A DNA stretch of 64,000 bases from Streptomyces sp. AC555_RSS877 (lineage in GTDB: Bacteria > Actinomycetota > Actinomycetes > Streptomycetales > Streptomycetaceae), in NCBI RefSeq assembly GCF_019049245.1, contig NZ_JAGMUK010000060.1, positions 75,829-139,828 of the forward strand, written 5' to 3'. Position 1 is the stretch's first letter, and each line of letters begins with the position of its first letter. The position numbers and the translations under genes were made by a program. This document shows, piece after piece, positions 53,337 through 62,386 of this stretch. Under the pieces are notes generated by a model. The model saw nothing but the letters and a program-made list of their open reading frames with translations. It did not search any database and had not been told where the DNA came from.

Positions 53337-53840
53337 TCAGATGACCACTTCGACGCCCTCGCCGGGTGCTTTACCTGACACTCGTTCCGATTCCAGGGCC
53401 TGCTGGAGGATGATCACGGCTGCCACCTGGTCGATGACCGATCTGCCCTTTTTCGACTTCACACCCGAAGCCCGAAGTCCCTGACTGGCCGTCACCGTGG
53501 TCATCCGTTCGTCCACGAGCCGGACCGGGACGGGGGCGATCCCCCGGGCGAGCTCCTGCGCGAAGCCGCGGACCTTGACCGCGGCCGGGCCCTCGCCCCC
53601 CTTCAGGGAGCGCGGGAGGCCGACGACGACCTCGATCGGCTCGTACTCCTCGACCAGTTGCCGGAGCCTGCGGTGAGCTGCGGGAACGTCGCGGCCGGGA
53701 ACCGTCTCCACCGGGGTGGCGAGGATCCCGTCGGGGTCGCACGAGGCGACCCCGATGCGGGCGTCCCCGACGTCGATCGCGAGACGACGGCCGCGGCGCA
53801 TGCCGCGACCGTCGCCACCCGCCTGGTTTTCGGCGCTCAC
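53337..53840 (-). CDS. yqgF: Putative Holliday junction resolvase / pre-16S rRNA nuclease
   Basis: RNase H-fold nuclease that in E. coli trims 16S rRNA 5' ends. 167 residues. LAIDVGDARIGVASCDPDG (first catalytic Asp), EVVVGLPRSLKG, LVDERMTTVTASQGL and SVIDQVAAVIILQQAL carry the motifs. GTG 53840 overlaps the alaS stop (GTGA), the classical alaS-yqgF coupling. Confidence 0.95.
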   Translation of the reverse strand: MSAENQAGGDGRGMRRGRRLAIDVGDARIGVASCDPDGILATPVETVPGRDVPAAHRRLRQLVEEYEPIEVVVGLPRSLKGGEGPAAVKVRGFAQELARGIAPVPVRLVDERMTTVTASQGLRASGVKSKKGRSVIDQVAAVIILQQALESERVSGKAPGEGVEVVI

Positions 53841-56509
53841 TTGACCGTTTCCGCCACGAGCCGCTCGACGGCGTCGACGGCCTCGCCGATGGCGGCGGGG
53901 TTCTGGCCGCCGCCCTGGGCGACGTCCGGCTTGCCGCCACCGCCGCCACCGAGGGTCTTGGCGGCCGTACGGACCAGGTCACCGGCCTTGAGGCCGCGCT
54001 CGCGGGCGGCTTCGTTGGTGGCGATGACGGTCAGCGGCTTGCCGTTGTTGACCGCGAACACGGCGACCACGGCGGCCCGTCCGCCCTGGATGCGGCCTCG
54101 CACGTCGAGGACCAGCCTGCGCAGGTCGTCGGGGGTCGTACCGTCCGGGACGCGGCCGGTGACGACGGCGACACCGTGGACGTCCTTGGCGGACTCGGCG
54201 AGACCGGCGGCGGCCTGGAGCACCTTCTCGGCGCGGAACTTCTCGATCTCCTTCTCGGCGTCCTTCAGCTTGCCGAGCATGGCGGAGACCTTCTCCGGAA
54301 GCTCCTCCGGACGGCCCTTGATCAGCTCCTGGAGCTGGGCGACCACCGTGTGCTCACGGGCGAGGAAGTTGTAGGCGTCGACACCGACCAGGGCCTCGAT
54401 ACGGCGCACCCCCGAGCCGATCGACGACTCGCCGAGCAGCTTCACCAGACCCAGCTGGGCGGTGTTGTGCACATGCGTGCCGCCGCACAGCTCCTTGGAG
54501 AAGTCACCGATGGTCACGACCCGGACCCGCTCGCCGTACTTCTCGCCGAACTCGGCGATGGCGCCCTGCTTCTTGGCCTCGTCGATGCCCATGACGTCGG
54601 CACGGACGTCCAGGTCGCGGGCCAGCACCTCGTTGATCTTCTGCTCCACGTCGGTCATCACGGCCGTCGGAACGGCGGACGGCGAGCCGAAGTCGAAGCG
54701 GAAGCGGCCGGGCTGGTTCTCGGAACCGGCCTGGGCGGCCGTCGGGCCGAGGGCGTCGCGCAGGGCCTGGTGGGTGAGGTGGGTGGCCGAGTGGGCGCGG
54801 GCGATGGCCGTGCGCCGGCGGTTGTCGATCGAGGCGTGGGCCTTGGAACCGACGGTGACCTCGCCGACCTGGACGACGCCCTTGTGGACGTACACGCCGG
54901 GCACCGGCTTCTGGCAGTCGCGGATCTCGATGACGGCACCGGTGTCCACCTTGATGCGGCCGGTGTCGCCGATCTGGCCGCCGCCCTCGGCGTAGAAGGG
55001 GGTGCGGTCCAGGACGATCTCGACCTCGTCGCCCTCGGTGGCGGCCGGGGAGGAGGCGCCGTCGACGAGGATGCCGACGATCGTGGACTCGCCCTCGGTG
55101 TCCGAGTAGCCGATGAAGTCGGTCTCGCCGGCCTTGTCGGCGATCTCGCGGTAGGCGCCGACGCCGGCGTGGCCGGTCTTCTTGGCCTGGGCGTCGGCCT
55201 TGGCGCGCTCCCGCTGCTCCTTCATCAGGCGGCGGAAGCCGTCCTCGTCCACGGACAGGCCCTGCTCGGCGGCCATCTCCAGGGTGAGGTCGATCGGGAA
55301 GCCCCAGGTGTCGTGGAGCAGGAAGGCCTTGTCGCCGGACAGGACCTTGCCACCGGCCTGCTTGGTCTCGGTGACGGCGGTGTCGAGGATGTTCGTGCCG
55401 CCCTTGAGGGCCTTGAGGAACGCGTTCTCCTCGGCGACGGCGACCTTCTCGATCCGCTCGCGGTCGGTGACGAGCTCGGGGTACTGCTGTCCCATCATCT
55501 CGATGACCGTGTCGATCAGGTCCTTGACGACCGGGCCGGTGGCACCGAGCAGACGCATGTTGCGGATGGCGCGGCGCATGATGCGGCGCAGGACGTAGCC
55601 GCGGCCCTCGTTGCCGGGGGTCACGCCGTCGCCGATGAGCATCACGGACGTGCGCATGTGGTCGGTGACCACGCGCAGGGAGACGTCCGAGTCGTGCGAG
55701 TCGCCGTACTCGACACCGGTCAGCTCGGTGGCCTTCTTGATGACGGCCATGGAGGTGTCGATCTCGTACATGTTCTGCACGCCCTGCAGAATCATGGCGA
55801 GCCGCTCCATGCCGAGGCCCGTGTCGATGTTCTTGCTCGGCAGGTCTCCGAGGATCTCGAAGTTGTCCTTGCCGATGCCCTCGCCGCGCTCGTACTGCAT
55901 GAAGACGAGGTTCCAGATCTCCACGTACCGCTCGTCGTTGACGGCGGGGCCGCCCTCGACGCCGAATTCGGGGCCGCGGTCATAGTTGATCTCGGAACAG
56001 GGGCCGCACGGGCCGGGAACGCCCATGGACCAGTAGTTGTCCTTCATGCCGAGGCGCTGGATGCGCTCCTTGGGCACACCGATGTTCTCGTGCCAGATGC
56101 GCTCGGCCTCGTCGTCGTCCTTGTAGACGGTGATCCAGAGCTTCTCCGGCTCCAGGCCGTAACCACCCTTGTCCTGGGGCGTGGTGAGCAGCTCCCAGGC
56201 GTACTTGATGGCGCCTTCCTTGAAGTAGTCGCCGAAGGAGAAGTTGCCGCACATCTGGAAGAAGGTGCCGTGCCGCGTGGTCTTGCCGACCTCTTCGATG
56301 TCGGGCGTGCGCACGCACTTCTGCACGCTGGTGGCGCGCGACCACGGCGGCTTGACCTCACCGAGGAAGTAGGGCTTGAAGGGCACCATGCCGGCGGGGA
56401 CCAGGAGCAGAGTCGGGTCGTCCGCGATGAGCGACGCCGAAGGGACGACGGTGTGCCCGCGCTCCTCGTAGAAGCTCAACCAGCGGCGACGAATCTCGGC
56501 CGACTCCAT
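53837..56509 (-). CDS. alaS: Alanine-tRNA ligase
   Basis: 890 residues with the full domain set. The class II catalytic core holds MVPFKPYFLGEVKPPW, RTPDIEEVGKTTRHGTFFQMCGNFSFGDYFKEGAI and WNLVFMQYERG. The editing domain has the zinc ligands in HSATHLTHQALRDALG and ELCGGTHVHNTAQ. The C-terminal C-Ala domain ends in LGGGGGGKPDVAQGGG. First of alaS-yqgF-mltG-aroE. Confidence 0.98.
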   Translation of the reverse strand: MESAEIRRRWLSFYEERGHTVVPSASLIADDPTLLLVPAGMVPFKPYFLGEVKPPWSRATSVQKCVRTPDIEEVGKTTRHGTFFQMCGNFSFGDYFKEGAIKYAWELLTTPQDKGGYGLEPEKLWITVYKDDDEAERIWHENIGVPKERIQRLGMKDNYWSMGVPGPCGPCSEINYDRGPEFGVEGGPAVNDERYVEIWNLVFMQYERGEGIGKDNFEILGDLPSKNIDTGLGMERLAMILQGVQNMYEIDTSMAVIKKATELTGVEYGDSHDSDVSLRVVTDHMRTSVMLIGDGVTPGNEGRGYVLRRIMRRAIRNMRLLGATGPVVKDLIDTVIEMMGQQYPELVTDRERIEKVAVAEENAFLKALKGGTNILDTAVTETKQAGGKVLSGDKAFLLHDTWGFPIDLTLEMAAEQGLSVDEDGFRRLMKEQRERAKADAQAKKTGHAGVGAYREIADKAGETDFIGYSDTEGESTIVGILVDGASSPAATEGDEVEIVLDRTPFYAEGGGQIGDTGRIKVDTGAVIEIRDCQKPVPGVYVHKGVVQVGEVTVGSKAHASIDNRRRTAIARAHSATHLTHQALRDALGPTAAQAGSENQPGRFRFDFGSPSAVPTAVMTDVEQKINEVLARDLDVRADVMGIDEAKKQGAIAEFGEKYGERVRVVTIGDFSKELCGGTHVHNTAQLGLVKLLGESSIGSGVRRIEALVGVDAYNFLAREHTVVAQLQELIKGRPEELPEKVSAMLGKLKDAEKEIEKFRAEKVLQAAAGLAESAKDVHGVAVVTGRVPDGTTPDDLRRLVLDVRGRIQGGRAAVVAVFAVNNGKPLTVIATNEAARERGLKAGDLVRTAAKTLGGGGGGKPDVAQGGGQNPAAIGEAVDAVERLVAETVK

Positions 56510-56511
56510 CA

Positions 56512-56865
56512 GTGGTCCTCATTCCGGTTGTACGTGTACGTCGTCCTGTCGCTGTCGACGGACTTCGGATTGCTGCGGTTCTCGATGGCGGTGTACCGCC
56601 GGGGTGCGGGGAGTTCGGGGTCGACGGAGGCGTTCAGCCCGAGCGCGTCGCCCAGTTCCTCCTCCCGCTGGGCCATGTTGTCGCGGACGTCCAGCGCGAA
56701 GCCCACCGCGCGGTCCTTGATGCGGTGACCGGCATCGAGCGCCTTGTTCGCCGCGGTCACGGCGAGGTTCTCGGGGGTCAACTGCTTCAGCTTGCGATTG
56801 ACCTTGGTGGTGGCCCACACACCGGCGGCGACGCCCGAGGTGAACCAGAAGGTACGGCGGAACAT
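56512..56865 (-). CDS. DUF6167 family protein
   Basis: 117 residues. FRRTFWFTSGVAAGVWATTKVNRKL suggests a short N-terminal membrane-associated helix, followed by a helical stretch (LAVTAANKALDAGHRIKDRAVGFALDVRDNMAQREEELGDALG) and a disordered tail. Function unknown. It ends 2 bases before the alaS start and follows the DUF948 gene, a conserved actinobacterial arrangement. Confidence 0.85.
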
Positions 56866-56874
56866 CGCTGGCTC

Positions 56875-57315
56875 TCAGTCCTTCTTTTTGCGGAGGTCTC
56901 GCTTGTCCCGCCGAGAGACCGTGCGGCCCACGATCACGGTACGCCGGGGTGCCTTCGCGGGCACGTCTTCCTTGCTGCCGCCGAGGGCCCGGCGCACGCC
57001 GTAGCCGAAGGCGGCGACCTTCACCAGGGGGCCACCGAAGGTCGAGGCGACGGTGGTCGACAGCGCGGAGGCGTTCGACGTGACCTCCTGGACGTCGGAG
57101 GCGATCGCGTCGACCCGGTCGATCTGGGTCTGCGCGGAGCGCACCGCCGAGGAGGCGTCGGCCAGCAGCGGGACGGCCTGGTCGGTCACGTCCGCCACGA
57201 GCTTGGTGGTCGCCCTGAGCGTCTGGGCCAGCCTCGCCAGCGCGACGGCGAGGAAAGAGACCAGAATCGCCCAGAAGACGGCCACCAGGATCCCGGCCAC
57301 CTCTCCACCGGACAC
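56875..57315 (-). CDS. DUF948 family membrane protein
   Basis: 146 residues from GTG 57315 (GGGAGCGGG upstream). One N-terminal membrane helix (EVAGILVAVFWAILVSFLAVALARLAQTL), then a long helical region (TTKLVADVTDQAVPLLADASSAVRSAQTQIDRVDAIASDVQEV) that may be a coiled coil, and a basic C-terminus (RRDKRDLRKKKD). Similar proteins are general-stress or envelope-related, with no defined role. Nine bases upstream of the DUF6167 gene. Confidence 0.85.
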   Translation of the reverse strand: MSGGEVAGILVAVFWAILVSFLAVALARLAQTLRATTKLVADVTDQAVPLLADASSAVRSAQTQIDRVDAIASDVQEVTSNASALSTTVASTFGGPLVKVAAFGYGVRRALGGSKEDVPAKAPRRTVIVGRTVSRRDKRDLRKKKD

Positions 57316-57478
57316 TGTGTGCACCCGCTCCCTGAAACGTGCCTGCGTATCGGAAAAGTCGTACGCCGAGCCTATCGCGCCGGGGTCCTGACTCCGAACC
57401 GGATTAAGGCCCGCGCGCGGCCGCACCGCGGGAGGCGATTGTACGGACCGAACACGTCTCGGTACGTTCCGTGGCCCA

Positions 57479-58328
57479 TGCGCGCCCATCAGCCCGGCGG
57501 CACCTCGGTGAGCGGCGATCTGCCCCTGGATGCCGACGTGTTCGCGGACCGCACGGCCGAACTCTCCGGGCCGGCGCGGGCGCTCGGCCCCTCGCGGCTC
57601 GTCACGGCCGGGGGTGTGGGCGGGGCGGGGCACCTCGCGTCTGGCGGCGCGCGGCCGGGCGGTCCGCCGACGGCGTGTGGCGTGTCGAGCCGGCGCCGGT
57701 GCGCGATCCGGAGTTCGCCGCCACGCTTTCGTGGCGGCGCTCGGGCTGACGGACCACAGCGCCAAGCTGCCACGCGAGATCCTGCCCGCGTATCTCGCCG
57801 GGCGCCAACTCCTGCTGGTTCTCGCCGGGTTCGAGCACCTGCTGGAGGCTTGCGCCGACCTGGTCGTCGAACTGCTGCGCCGGGCGCCCGGCCTCCGGAT
57901 GCTCGCCGCGGGACGCCGGCCGCCGGCCGTGGCGGGCGAGCGGGTGTTCACGCTGGGGCCGCTGGGCGAACAGGGGCAGACTCACCGACGGCCACGTCGC
58001 GGCAGTGGCGCCCTGCAGCAGCGCGGCCTCCGCCGGGTCGCCCTCCGTGGCCGCCGACGGCTCGATCGTCAGCCTCGTCCTCTGCGAGGCGATCGCCCGG
58101 GGATGCGGCTGGGCGACGGACCGTACGGGGAGGGCGTACGGCAGGGCGCGCGGCTCGGCCGGGACGCGACGGCCGTCCGGGCGCTGCGCCGGGCACTGCG
58201 AGGATCGCCTACTGGAGGCGGTGCCGGCGCCGCGCGGGCCGGTGCGGCACACGACGGCGGCCTCGGCCCCGGACACGCACGAACCCGCCGCCTCGCCCAC
58301 CCGGAAGGGCGGCAAGACGGCGGGCTGA
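57479..58328 (+). pseudogene. Remnant of a large LuxR/AfsR-type ATPase regulator
   Basis: ATG 57479 starts LPLDADVFADRTAELSGPARAL, a typical entry to the NTPase domain of these regulators. The Walker A region decays (LVTAGGVGGAGHLA for LVTLTGVGGVGKTRLA). One frame shift later DGVWRVEPAPVRDPEF appears, and after another shift ALGLTDHSAKLPREILPAYL and LLLVLAGFEHLLEACADLV, which corresponds to LLVLDNCEHLL. Homology fades after about 58000. At least two frameshifts and the loss of the DNA-binding end show it is dead. Confidence 0.7.
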
Positions 58329-58354
58329 GAGGTGGTGCTACGGCCTGCTGGTGA

Positions 58355-58969
58355 TCAGCGGGCGTAGTACTCGACGACGAGCTGCTCGTCGCAGATCACC
58401 GGGATCTCCTTGCGGTTCGGCTCGCGGTCCAGGCGGAAGGCCAGGGCGCGGAGGTTCACCTGGAGGTAGCGCGGGGTCTCGCCGTCGGGGGCGAAGCCAC
58501 CCTCGCGGGCGATCGAGAACAGGGTCTTCTCGCGGCTGCGCTCGCGGACCATCACGACGTCGTCGGGCTTGACGCGGAAGGACGGCTTGTCGACCTTCTG
58601 GCCGTTGACCTCGATGTGGCCGTGGACGACCATCTGGCGGGCCTGGTAGATCGTGCGGGCGATGCCCGAACGCAGGACCAGCGCGTCGAGACGGCGCTCG
58701 AGCTCGATGACCAGGGCCTCACCGGTCTTGCCCTGGGTCTTGGCGGCACGCTCGTAGGCGCGGACGAGCTGGCGCTCGGACACGTCGTACTGCGCGCGCA
58801 GACGCTGCTTCTCGAGCAGACGGACCTTGTAGTCCGAGTTCTGCTTGCGGCCACGGCCGTGCTCACCCGGCGGGTAGGGGCGGGCCTCGAAGTACTTGAC
58901 GGCCTTCGGGGTCAGCGCGATGCCGAGGGCACGCGACTTCTTCACCTTGGGGCGGGACTGGTTCGGCAT
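58355..58969 (-). CDS. rpsD: 30S ribosomal protein S4
   Basis: 204 residues from ATG 58969 (GAGGTG upstream). NQSRPKVKKSRALGIALTPKAVKYFEARPYPPGEHGRGRKQNSDYKVRLLEKQ is the Streptomyces form without the N-terminal zinc-binding Cys. The S4 RNA-binding domain ALVLRSGIARTIYQARQMVVHGHIEVNG and the conserved C-terminal ICDEQLVVEYYAR complete it. A lone gene, not within an rps/rpl operon here. Confidence 0.98.
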   Translation of the reverse strand: MPNQSRPKVKKSRALGIALTPKAVKYFEARPYPPGEHGRGRKQNSDYKVRLLEKQRLRAQYDVSERQLVRAYERAAKTQGKTGEALVIELERRLDALVLRSGIARTIYQARQMVVHGHIEVNGQKVDKPSFRVKPDDVVMVRERSREKTLFSIAREGGFAPDGETPRYLQVNLRALAFRLDREPNRKEIPVICDEQLVVEYYAR

Positions 58970-59293
58970 GAACCAAACACCTCGTGTTTCTGATGCGAAT
59001 ACGGCTTCACCAGGGTTAGGGGAGGTCGCATCCGCAGCCGGGGAAACCCCGCCGGTCCACTGGGGACCTGCCGGGCAGCCGCTCCCTGGTCTGGGCACAA
59101 CGTGCAGCACGCGAGTGGCCCACCGGCCTCTCCCGGGAATCCGGGTGGTGGTGGGCTGCCCGCGACACCGTTCGACGGTGCGCGACGCTCCTGGAGATCC
59201 TGGCGGACCAGGCCTCCGGCTGGATGTCCCGTTCTGGTGAACCGGCCTGGGCCGGACACGGGACGCAGCACTTCGGGCGAGTCTACAGGGTGC
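58970..59293. other. Intergenic region between rarA and rpsD
   Basis: 324 bases without a supported gene. It must hold the rpsD promoter. A hairpin at 59226-59264 (GTCCCGT paired with ACGGGAC, enclosing CCGGCC-TG-GGCCGG) lies about 30 bases past the rarA stop and is a candidate terminator. I see nothing else. Confidence 0.55.
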
Positions 59294-60649
59294 TCAAGGC
59301 CGCTTGCGACCGAGGTGCTTCCTGGTCCACTCCACCGCGTCCGCGTACCGGGCCTCGGCGCCGTGCCGGGTGGGGGTGTAGTACTCGCGGTCCTGGATGG
59401 CGTCCGGGGCGTACTGCTGGGGGGCGATGCCCTCGGGCAGGTCGTGCGGGTACACGTATCCCTGCGCGTGGCCGAGCTTGGCGGCGCCCTTGTAGTGCCC
59501 GTCGCGCAGATGCGGCGGCACGGCACCGGCCAGTCCCTTTCGCACGTCGTCCAGGGCGGCGCCGATCGCCGTGGTCGCGGCGTTGGACTTGGGGGCCAGG
59601 GCGAGGGCGATGGTGGCGTGGCTGAGGGTGAGGGCGGCCTCGGGGAAGCCGATCATGGCGACTGCCTGGGCGGCGGCGACCGCGATCGGCAGGGCGTTCG
59701 GGTCGGCGAGGCCGATGTCCTCACTGGCGGAGATCATCAGGCGGCGGGCGATGAAGCGGGGATCCTCGCCGGCCTCGATCATGCGGGCCAGGTAGTGCAG
59801 GGCCGCGTCGACGTCGGAGCCGCGGATCGACTTGATGAGGGCACTGGCCACGTCGTAGTGCTGGTCGCCGTCCCGGTCGTACTTCACGGCGGCTCGGTCG
59901 ACGGTCTCCTCGAGTGTCTGGAGGCCGACCTCCGTCTCGCCCTTGTCGAGGGCGGCCCCGGCCGCGGCCTCCAGGGCGGTCAGGGCGCGCCGCGCGTCGC
60001 CGCCGGCGATGCGCAGCAGGTGGTTCTCGGTGTCCTCGGGGAGGGTGACGGCGTCCTTGAGTCCGCGCTCGTCGCCCACCGCACGCCGGACCAGGGAACG
60101 CAGGTCGTCGTCGGTGAGGGGTTCGAGGGTGAGGAGGAGGGAGCGGGACAGCAGCGGGGAGATGATCGAGAAGTACGGGTTCTCGGTGGTCGCCGCGATC
60201 AGGGTCACCCAGCGGTTCTCGACGGCCGGGAGCAGGGAGTCCTGCTGGGCCTTGCTGAAGCGGTGGATCTCGTCGAGGAAGAGGACGGTCTCCTTGCCGT
60301 AGCCACCGGTGGCGCGGCGGGCTCCGTCGATGACCGAGCGGACCTCCTTGACGCCGGCGGTGATCGCCGACAGTTCCACGAAGCGCTTGTTGGTCGCCTT
60401 GGAGACGACGTAGGCCAGGGTGGTCTTGCCGGTGCCGGGCGGGCCCCAGAGGATCACCGAGGAGGGCCCGGCGGGGCCGCCGGCGCCCTCGCCGACCAGT
60501 CTGCGCAGGGGGGAGCCCGGCTTCAGCAGGTGCTGCTGGCCCACGACCTCGTCGAGGGTGCGCGGGCGCATCCGGACCGCCAGGGGGCTGCTGGACGGGT
60601 CCTTCTCCTGGCGTTCTTCTGCTGCGGCGGTGAACAGGTCGGGCTCCAC
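59294..60649 (-). CDS. rarA: Replication-associated recombination protein A (AAA ATPase)
   Basis: Acts on stalled replication forks. 451 residues. Walker A ILWGPPGTGKTTLA, Walker B VLFLDEIHRF, sensor 1 AATTENPYFSI, sensor 2 GDARRAL and the MgsA-type C-terminal domain (RGSDVDAALHYLARMIEAGEDPRFIARRL, GLADPNAL). Starts at GTG 60649 (EPDLFTAAAEE). Downstream of the VKOR gene, same strand. Confidence 0.96.
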   Translation of the reverse strand: MEPDLFTAAAEERQEKDPSSSPLAVRMRPRTLDEVVGQQHLLKPGSPLRRLVGEGAGGPAGPSSVILWGPPGTGKTTLAYVVSKATNKRFVELSAITAGVKEVRSVIDGARRATGGYGKETVLFLDEIHRFSKAQQDSLLPAVENRWVTLIAATTENPYFSIISPLLSRSLLLTLEPLTDDDLRSLVRRAVGDERGLKDAVTLPEDTENHLLRIAGGDARRALTALEAAAGAALDKGETEVGLQTLEETVDRAAVKYDRDGDQHYDVASALIKSIRGSDVDAALHYLARMIEAGEDPRFIARRLMISASEDIGLADPNALPIAVAAAQAVAMIGFPEAALTLSHATIALALAPKSNAATTAIGAALDDVRKGLAGAVPPHLRDGHYKGAAKLGHAQGYVYPHDLPEGIAPQQYAPDAIQDREYYTPTRHGAEARYADAVEWTRKHLGRKRP

Positions 60650-60718
60650 GAGGAAAACCCTATGTCACACCGCTGACAATCCGGTCGGGGCCGTCGGAGG
60701 GCCCCGGTCCCCGGGCGG

Positions 60719-61375
60719 TCAGCTGGTCCAGAAGTCCCACCAGCGGGTCAGGATCAGCATGCCGATGATGCCGATGTGCAGGACCGGCATGACCCAGGTG
60801 AACTCGCCGAAGAAGCTCTTCAGCCAGTGCGGGGCGGGCAGGAGGTCGTTGCGGATGTTGAACGAGGTCACGTACCAGAACATGATGATCGTCGCGACCC
60901 AGGCCAGGCAGCACCACAGGCACAGCGCGTTGATGCGGTACAGGGACTGGAACATCAGCCAGGCGCAGAATCCGGCGCCGAAGAGGGTGCCGGCGTTGAG
61001 GGTGAGCCAGTACCAGCGCGGGAAGCGGGCGCGGGCGAGCAGGCTCATGCCGACGGCGATGACGATGCCGTAGGCGACGAGGCCGAGCATCGGGTTGGGG
61101 AAGCCGAAGGCCGAGGCCTGGTCGCTCTCCATCACGCTGCCGCAGGAGACGACGGGGTTCAGGCTGCAGCCGGGCGTGAAGGACTTGCCCTCGACCTTGG
61201 CCTCGAGCAGCTTGAACTTGTCGATCGTGATGACCCAGGCCGCGAGCAGACCCGCCGCACCGGTGATCACGAGCAGCAGCGCGAACGCACGGCTGCCGCC
61301 CACCGACCGCGGGGCGGCCTCGGCGCGCTCCGGCCCCGGTTCGGTGGAGACGTCCTTGACTGTCGTCTTGCTCAT
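60719..61375 (-). CDS. Vitamin K epoxide reductase (VKOR) family membrane protein
   Basis: 218 residues from ATG 61375. Five hydrophobic segments. The redox residues are present: loop Cys in GCSLNPVVSCGSVM and the CxxC active site ALCLWCCLAW. Bacterial VKOR reoxidises a DsbA-like protein using quinones, so a role in disulfide formation in exported proteins is expected. No thioredoxin-like domain is fused and no DsbA gene is adjacent. Divergent from the ABC transporter. Confidence 0.93.
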   Translation of the reverse strand: MSKTTVKDVSTEPGPERAEAAPRSVGGSRAFALLLVITGAAGLLAAWVITIDKFKLLEAKVEGKSFTPGCSLNPVVSCGSVMESDQASAFGFPNPMLGLVAYGIVIAVGMSLLARARFPRWYWLTLNAGTLFGAGFCAWLMFQSLYRINALCLWCCLAWVATIIMFWYVTSFNIRNDLLPAPHWLKSFFGEFTWVMPVLHIGIIGMLILTRWWDFWTS

Positions 61376-61444
61376 CACGCCGATTCCATCACTGAGAGTT
61401 GGACCTTCCGCGGACACCGCTCATTGTGCCGTACGCAGGCGTGT

Positions 61445-61462
61445 GTCCACCGTTCGGTGGAC
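61445..61462. promoter_or_regulatory. Palindrome upstream of the ABC transporter operon
   Basis: GTCCACC-GTTC-GGTGGAC, 7-bp arms, lies in the 144-base divergent region, 58 bases before the ATPase ATG. It could be the operator of the downstream two-component system or of another regulator. Confidence 0.45.
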
Positions 61463-61519
61463 GTAAGGACGTACGCACGGTCGTCCCGGAGCGCTCGGTT
61501 CCGGACGAGGCTCGTCGGC

Positions 61520-62386
61520 ATGACTGCACACGCGAACGAACTCGCTGTGGACGTACGAGGGCTGCGCAAGCGGTACGGCGACGTGACCGCCGTCGACGGC
61601 ATCGATCTCGGTATCCGCAGCGGAGAGGTCTTCGGCCTGCTGGGACCCAACGGGGCGGGCAAGAGCACGACGGTGGAGATCCTTCAGGGCAACCGCGGCA
61701 GGGACGCGGGCGAGGTGTCCGTGCTGGGGGCGGATCCGGCGCACGGCACACGCGCGTGGCGCTCACGCGTCGGAATCGTCTGGCAGGACGAATCCGCGCC
61801 CGCCGAGTTGACGGTCCGCGAGACAGTGCGGCACTTCGCCCGCTACTACCCAAGGCCCCGGGACCCGGAGGAGGTCATCGGCCTGGTCGGTCTGCAGGCC
61901 AAGGCGGGCAGCCGGATCAAGGCCCTCTCCGGGGGGCAGCGCCGAAGGCTCGACGTCGCGCTCGGAGTGATCGGCGGCCCCGAGCTGCTGCTCCTGGACG
62001 AGCCGACGACGGGATTCGACCCGGCGGCGCGCCGCCAGTTCTGGGACCTGATCCGCAAGCTCTCCGCCGAGGGCACGACCATCGTGCTGACCACGCACTA
62101 CCTGGAGGAGGTGGAGGCCCTCGCGGACCGGCTGGCGGTCGTCGCCCGGGGGCGGGTCGTCGCCGAGGGCGATCCGGCGGGCCTGCGGGAGCGGTACGGC
62201 ACGGGCGCCACCGTCGCGTGGACCGACCCGGACGGCACCCCGCGCACGGAACGCACGGACACGCCGACCAGGACGGTCGGCGCGCTCATGAGCCGCTTCG
62301 ACGGCGAGATCCCGGGGCTGCGGGTGAGCCGCCCCACGCTGGAGGACGTCTATCTCCGGCTGACCGGACAGGAGGACGCGCGATGA
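61520..62386 (+). CDS. ABC transporter ATP-binding protein (DrrA/CcmA-like exporter)
   Basis: 288 residues from ATG 61520. Walker A LLGPNGAGKSTTVEIL, Q-loop IVWQDESAP, signature LSGGQRRRLDVALG, Walker B LLLLDEPTTGFD and H-loop VLTTHYLEE. The C-terminal extension with SRPTLEDVYLRLTG is typical of the drug/antibiotic export subgroup. Overlaps the permease gene by 4 bases (ATGA). Confidence 0.92.
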   Translation: MTAHANELAVDVRGLRKRYGDVTAVDGIDLGIRSGEVFGLLGPNGAGKSTTVEILQGNRGRDAGEVSVLGADPAHGTRAWRSRVGIVWQDESAPAELTVRETVRHFARYYPRPRDPEEVIGLVGLQAKAGSRIKALSGGQRRRLDVALGVIGGPELLLLDEPTTGFDPAARRQFWDLIRKLSAEGTTIVLTTHYLEEVEALADRLAVVARGRVVAEGDPAGLRERYGTGATVAWTDPDGTPRTERTDTPTRTVGALMSRFDGEIPGLRVSRPTLEDVYLRLTGQEDAR

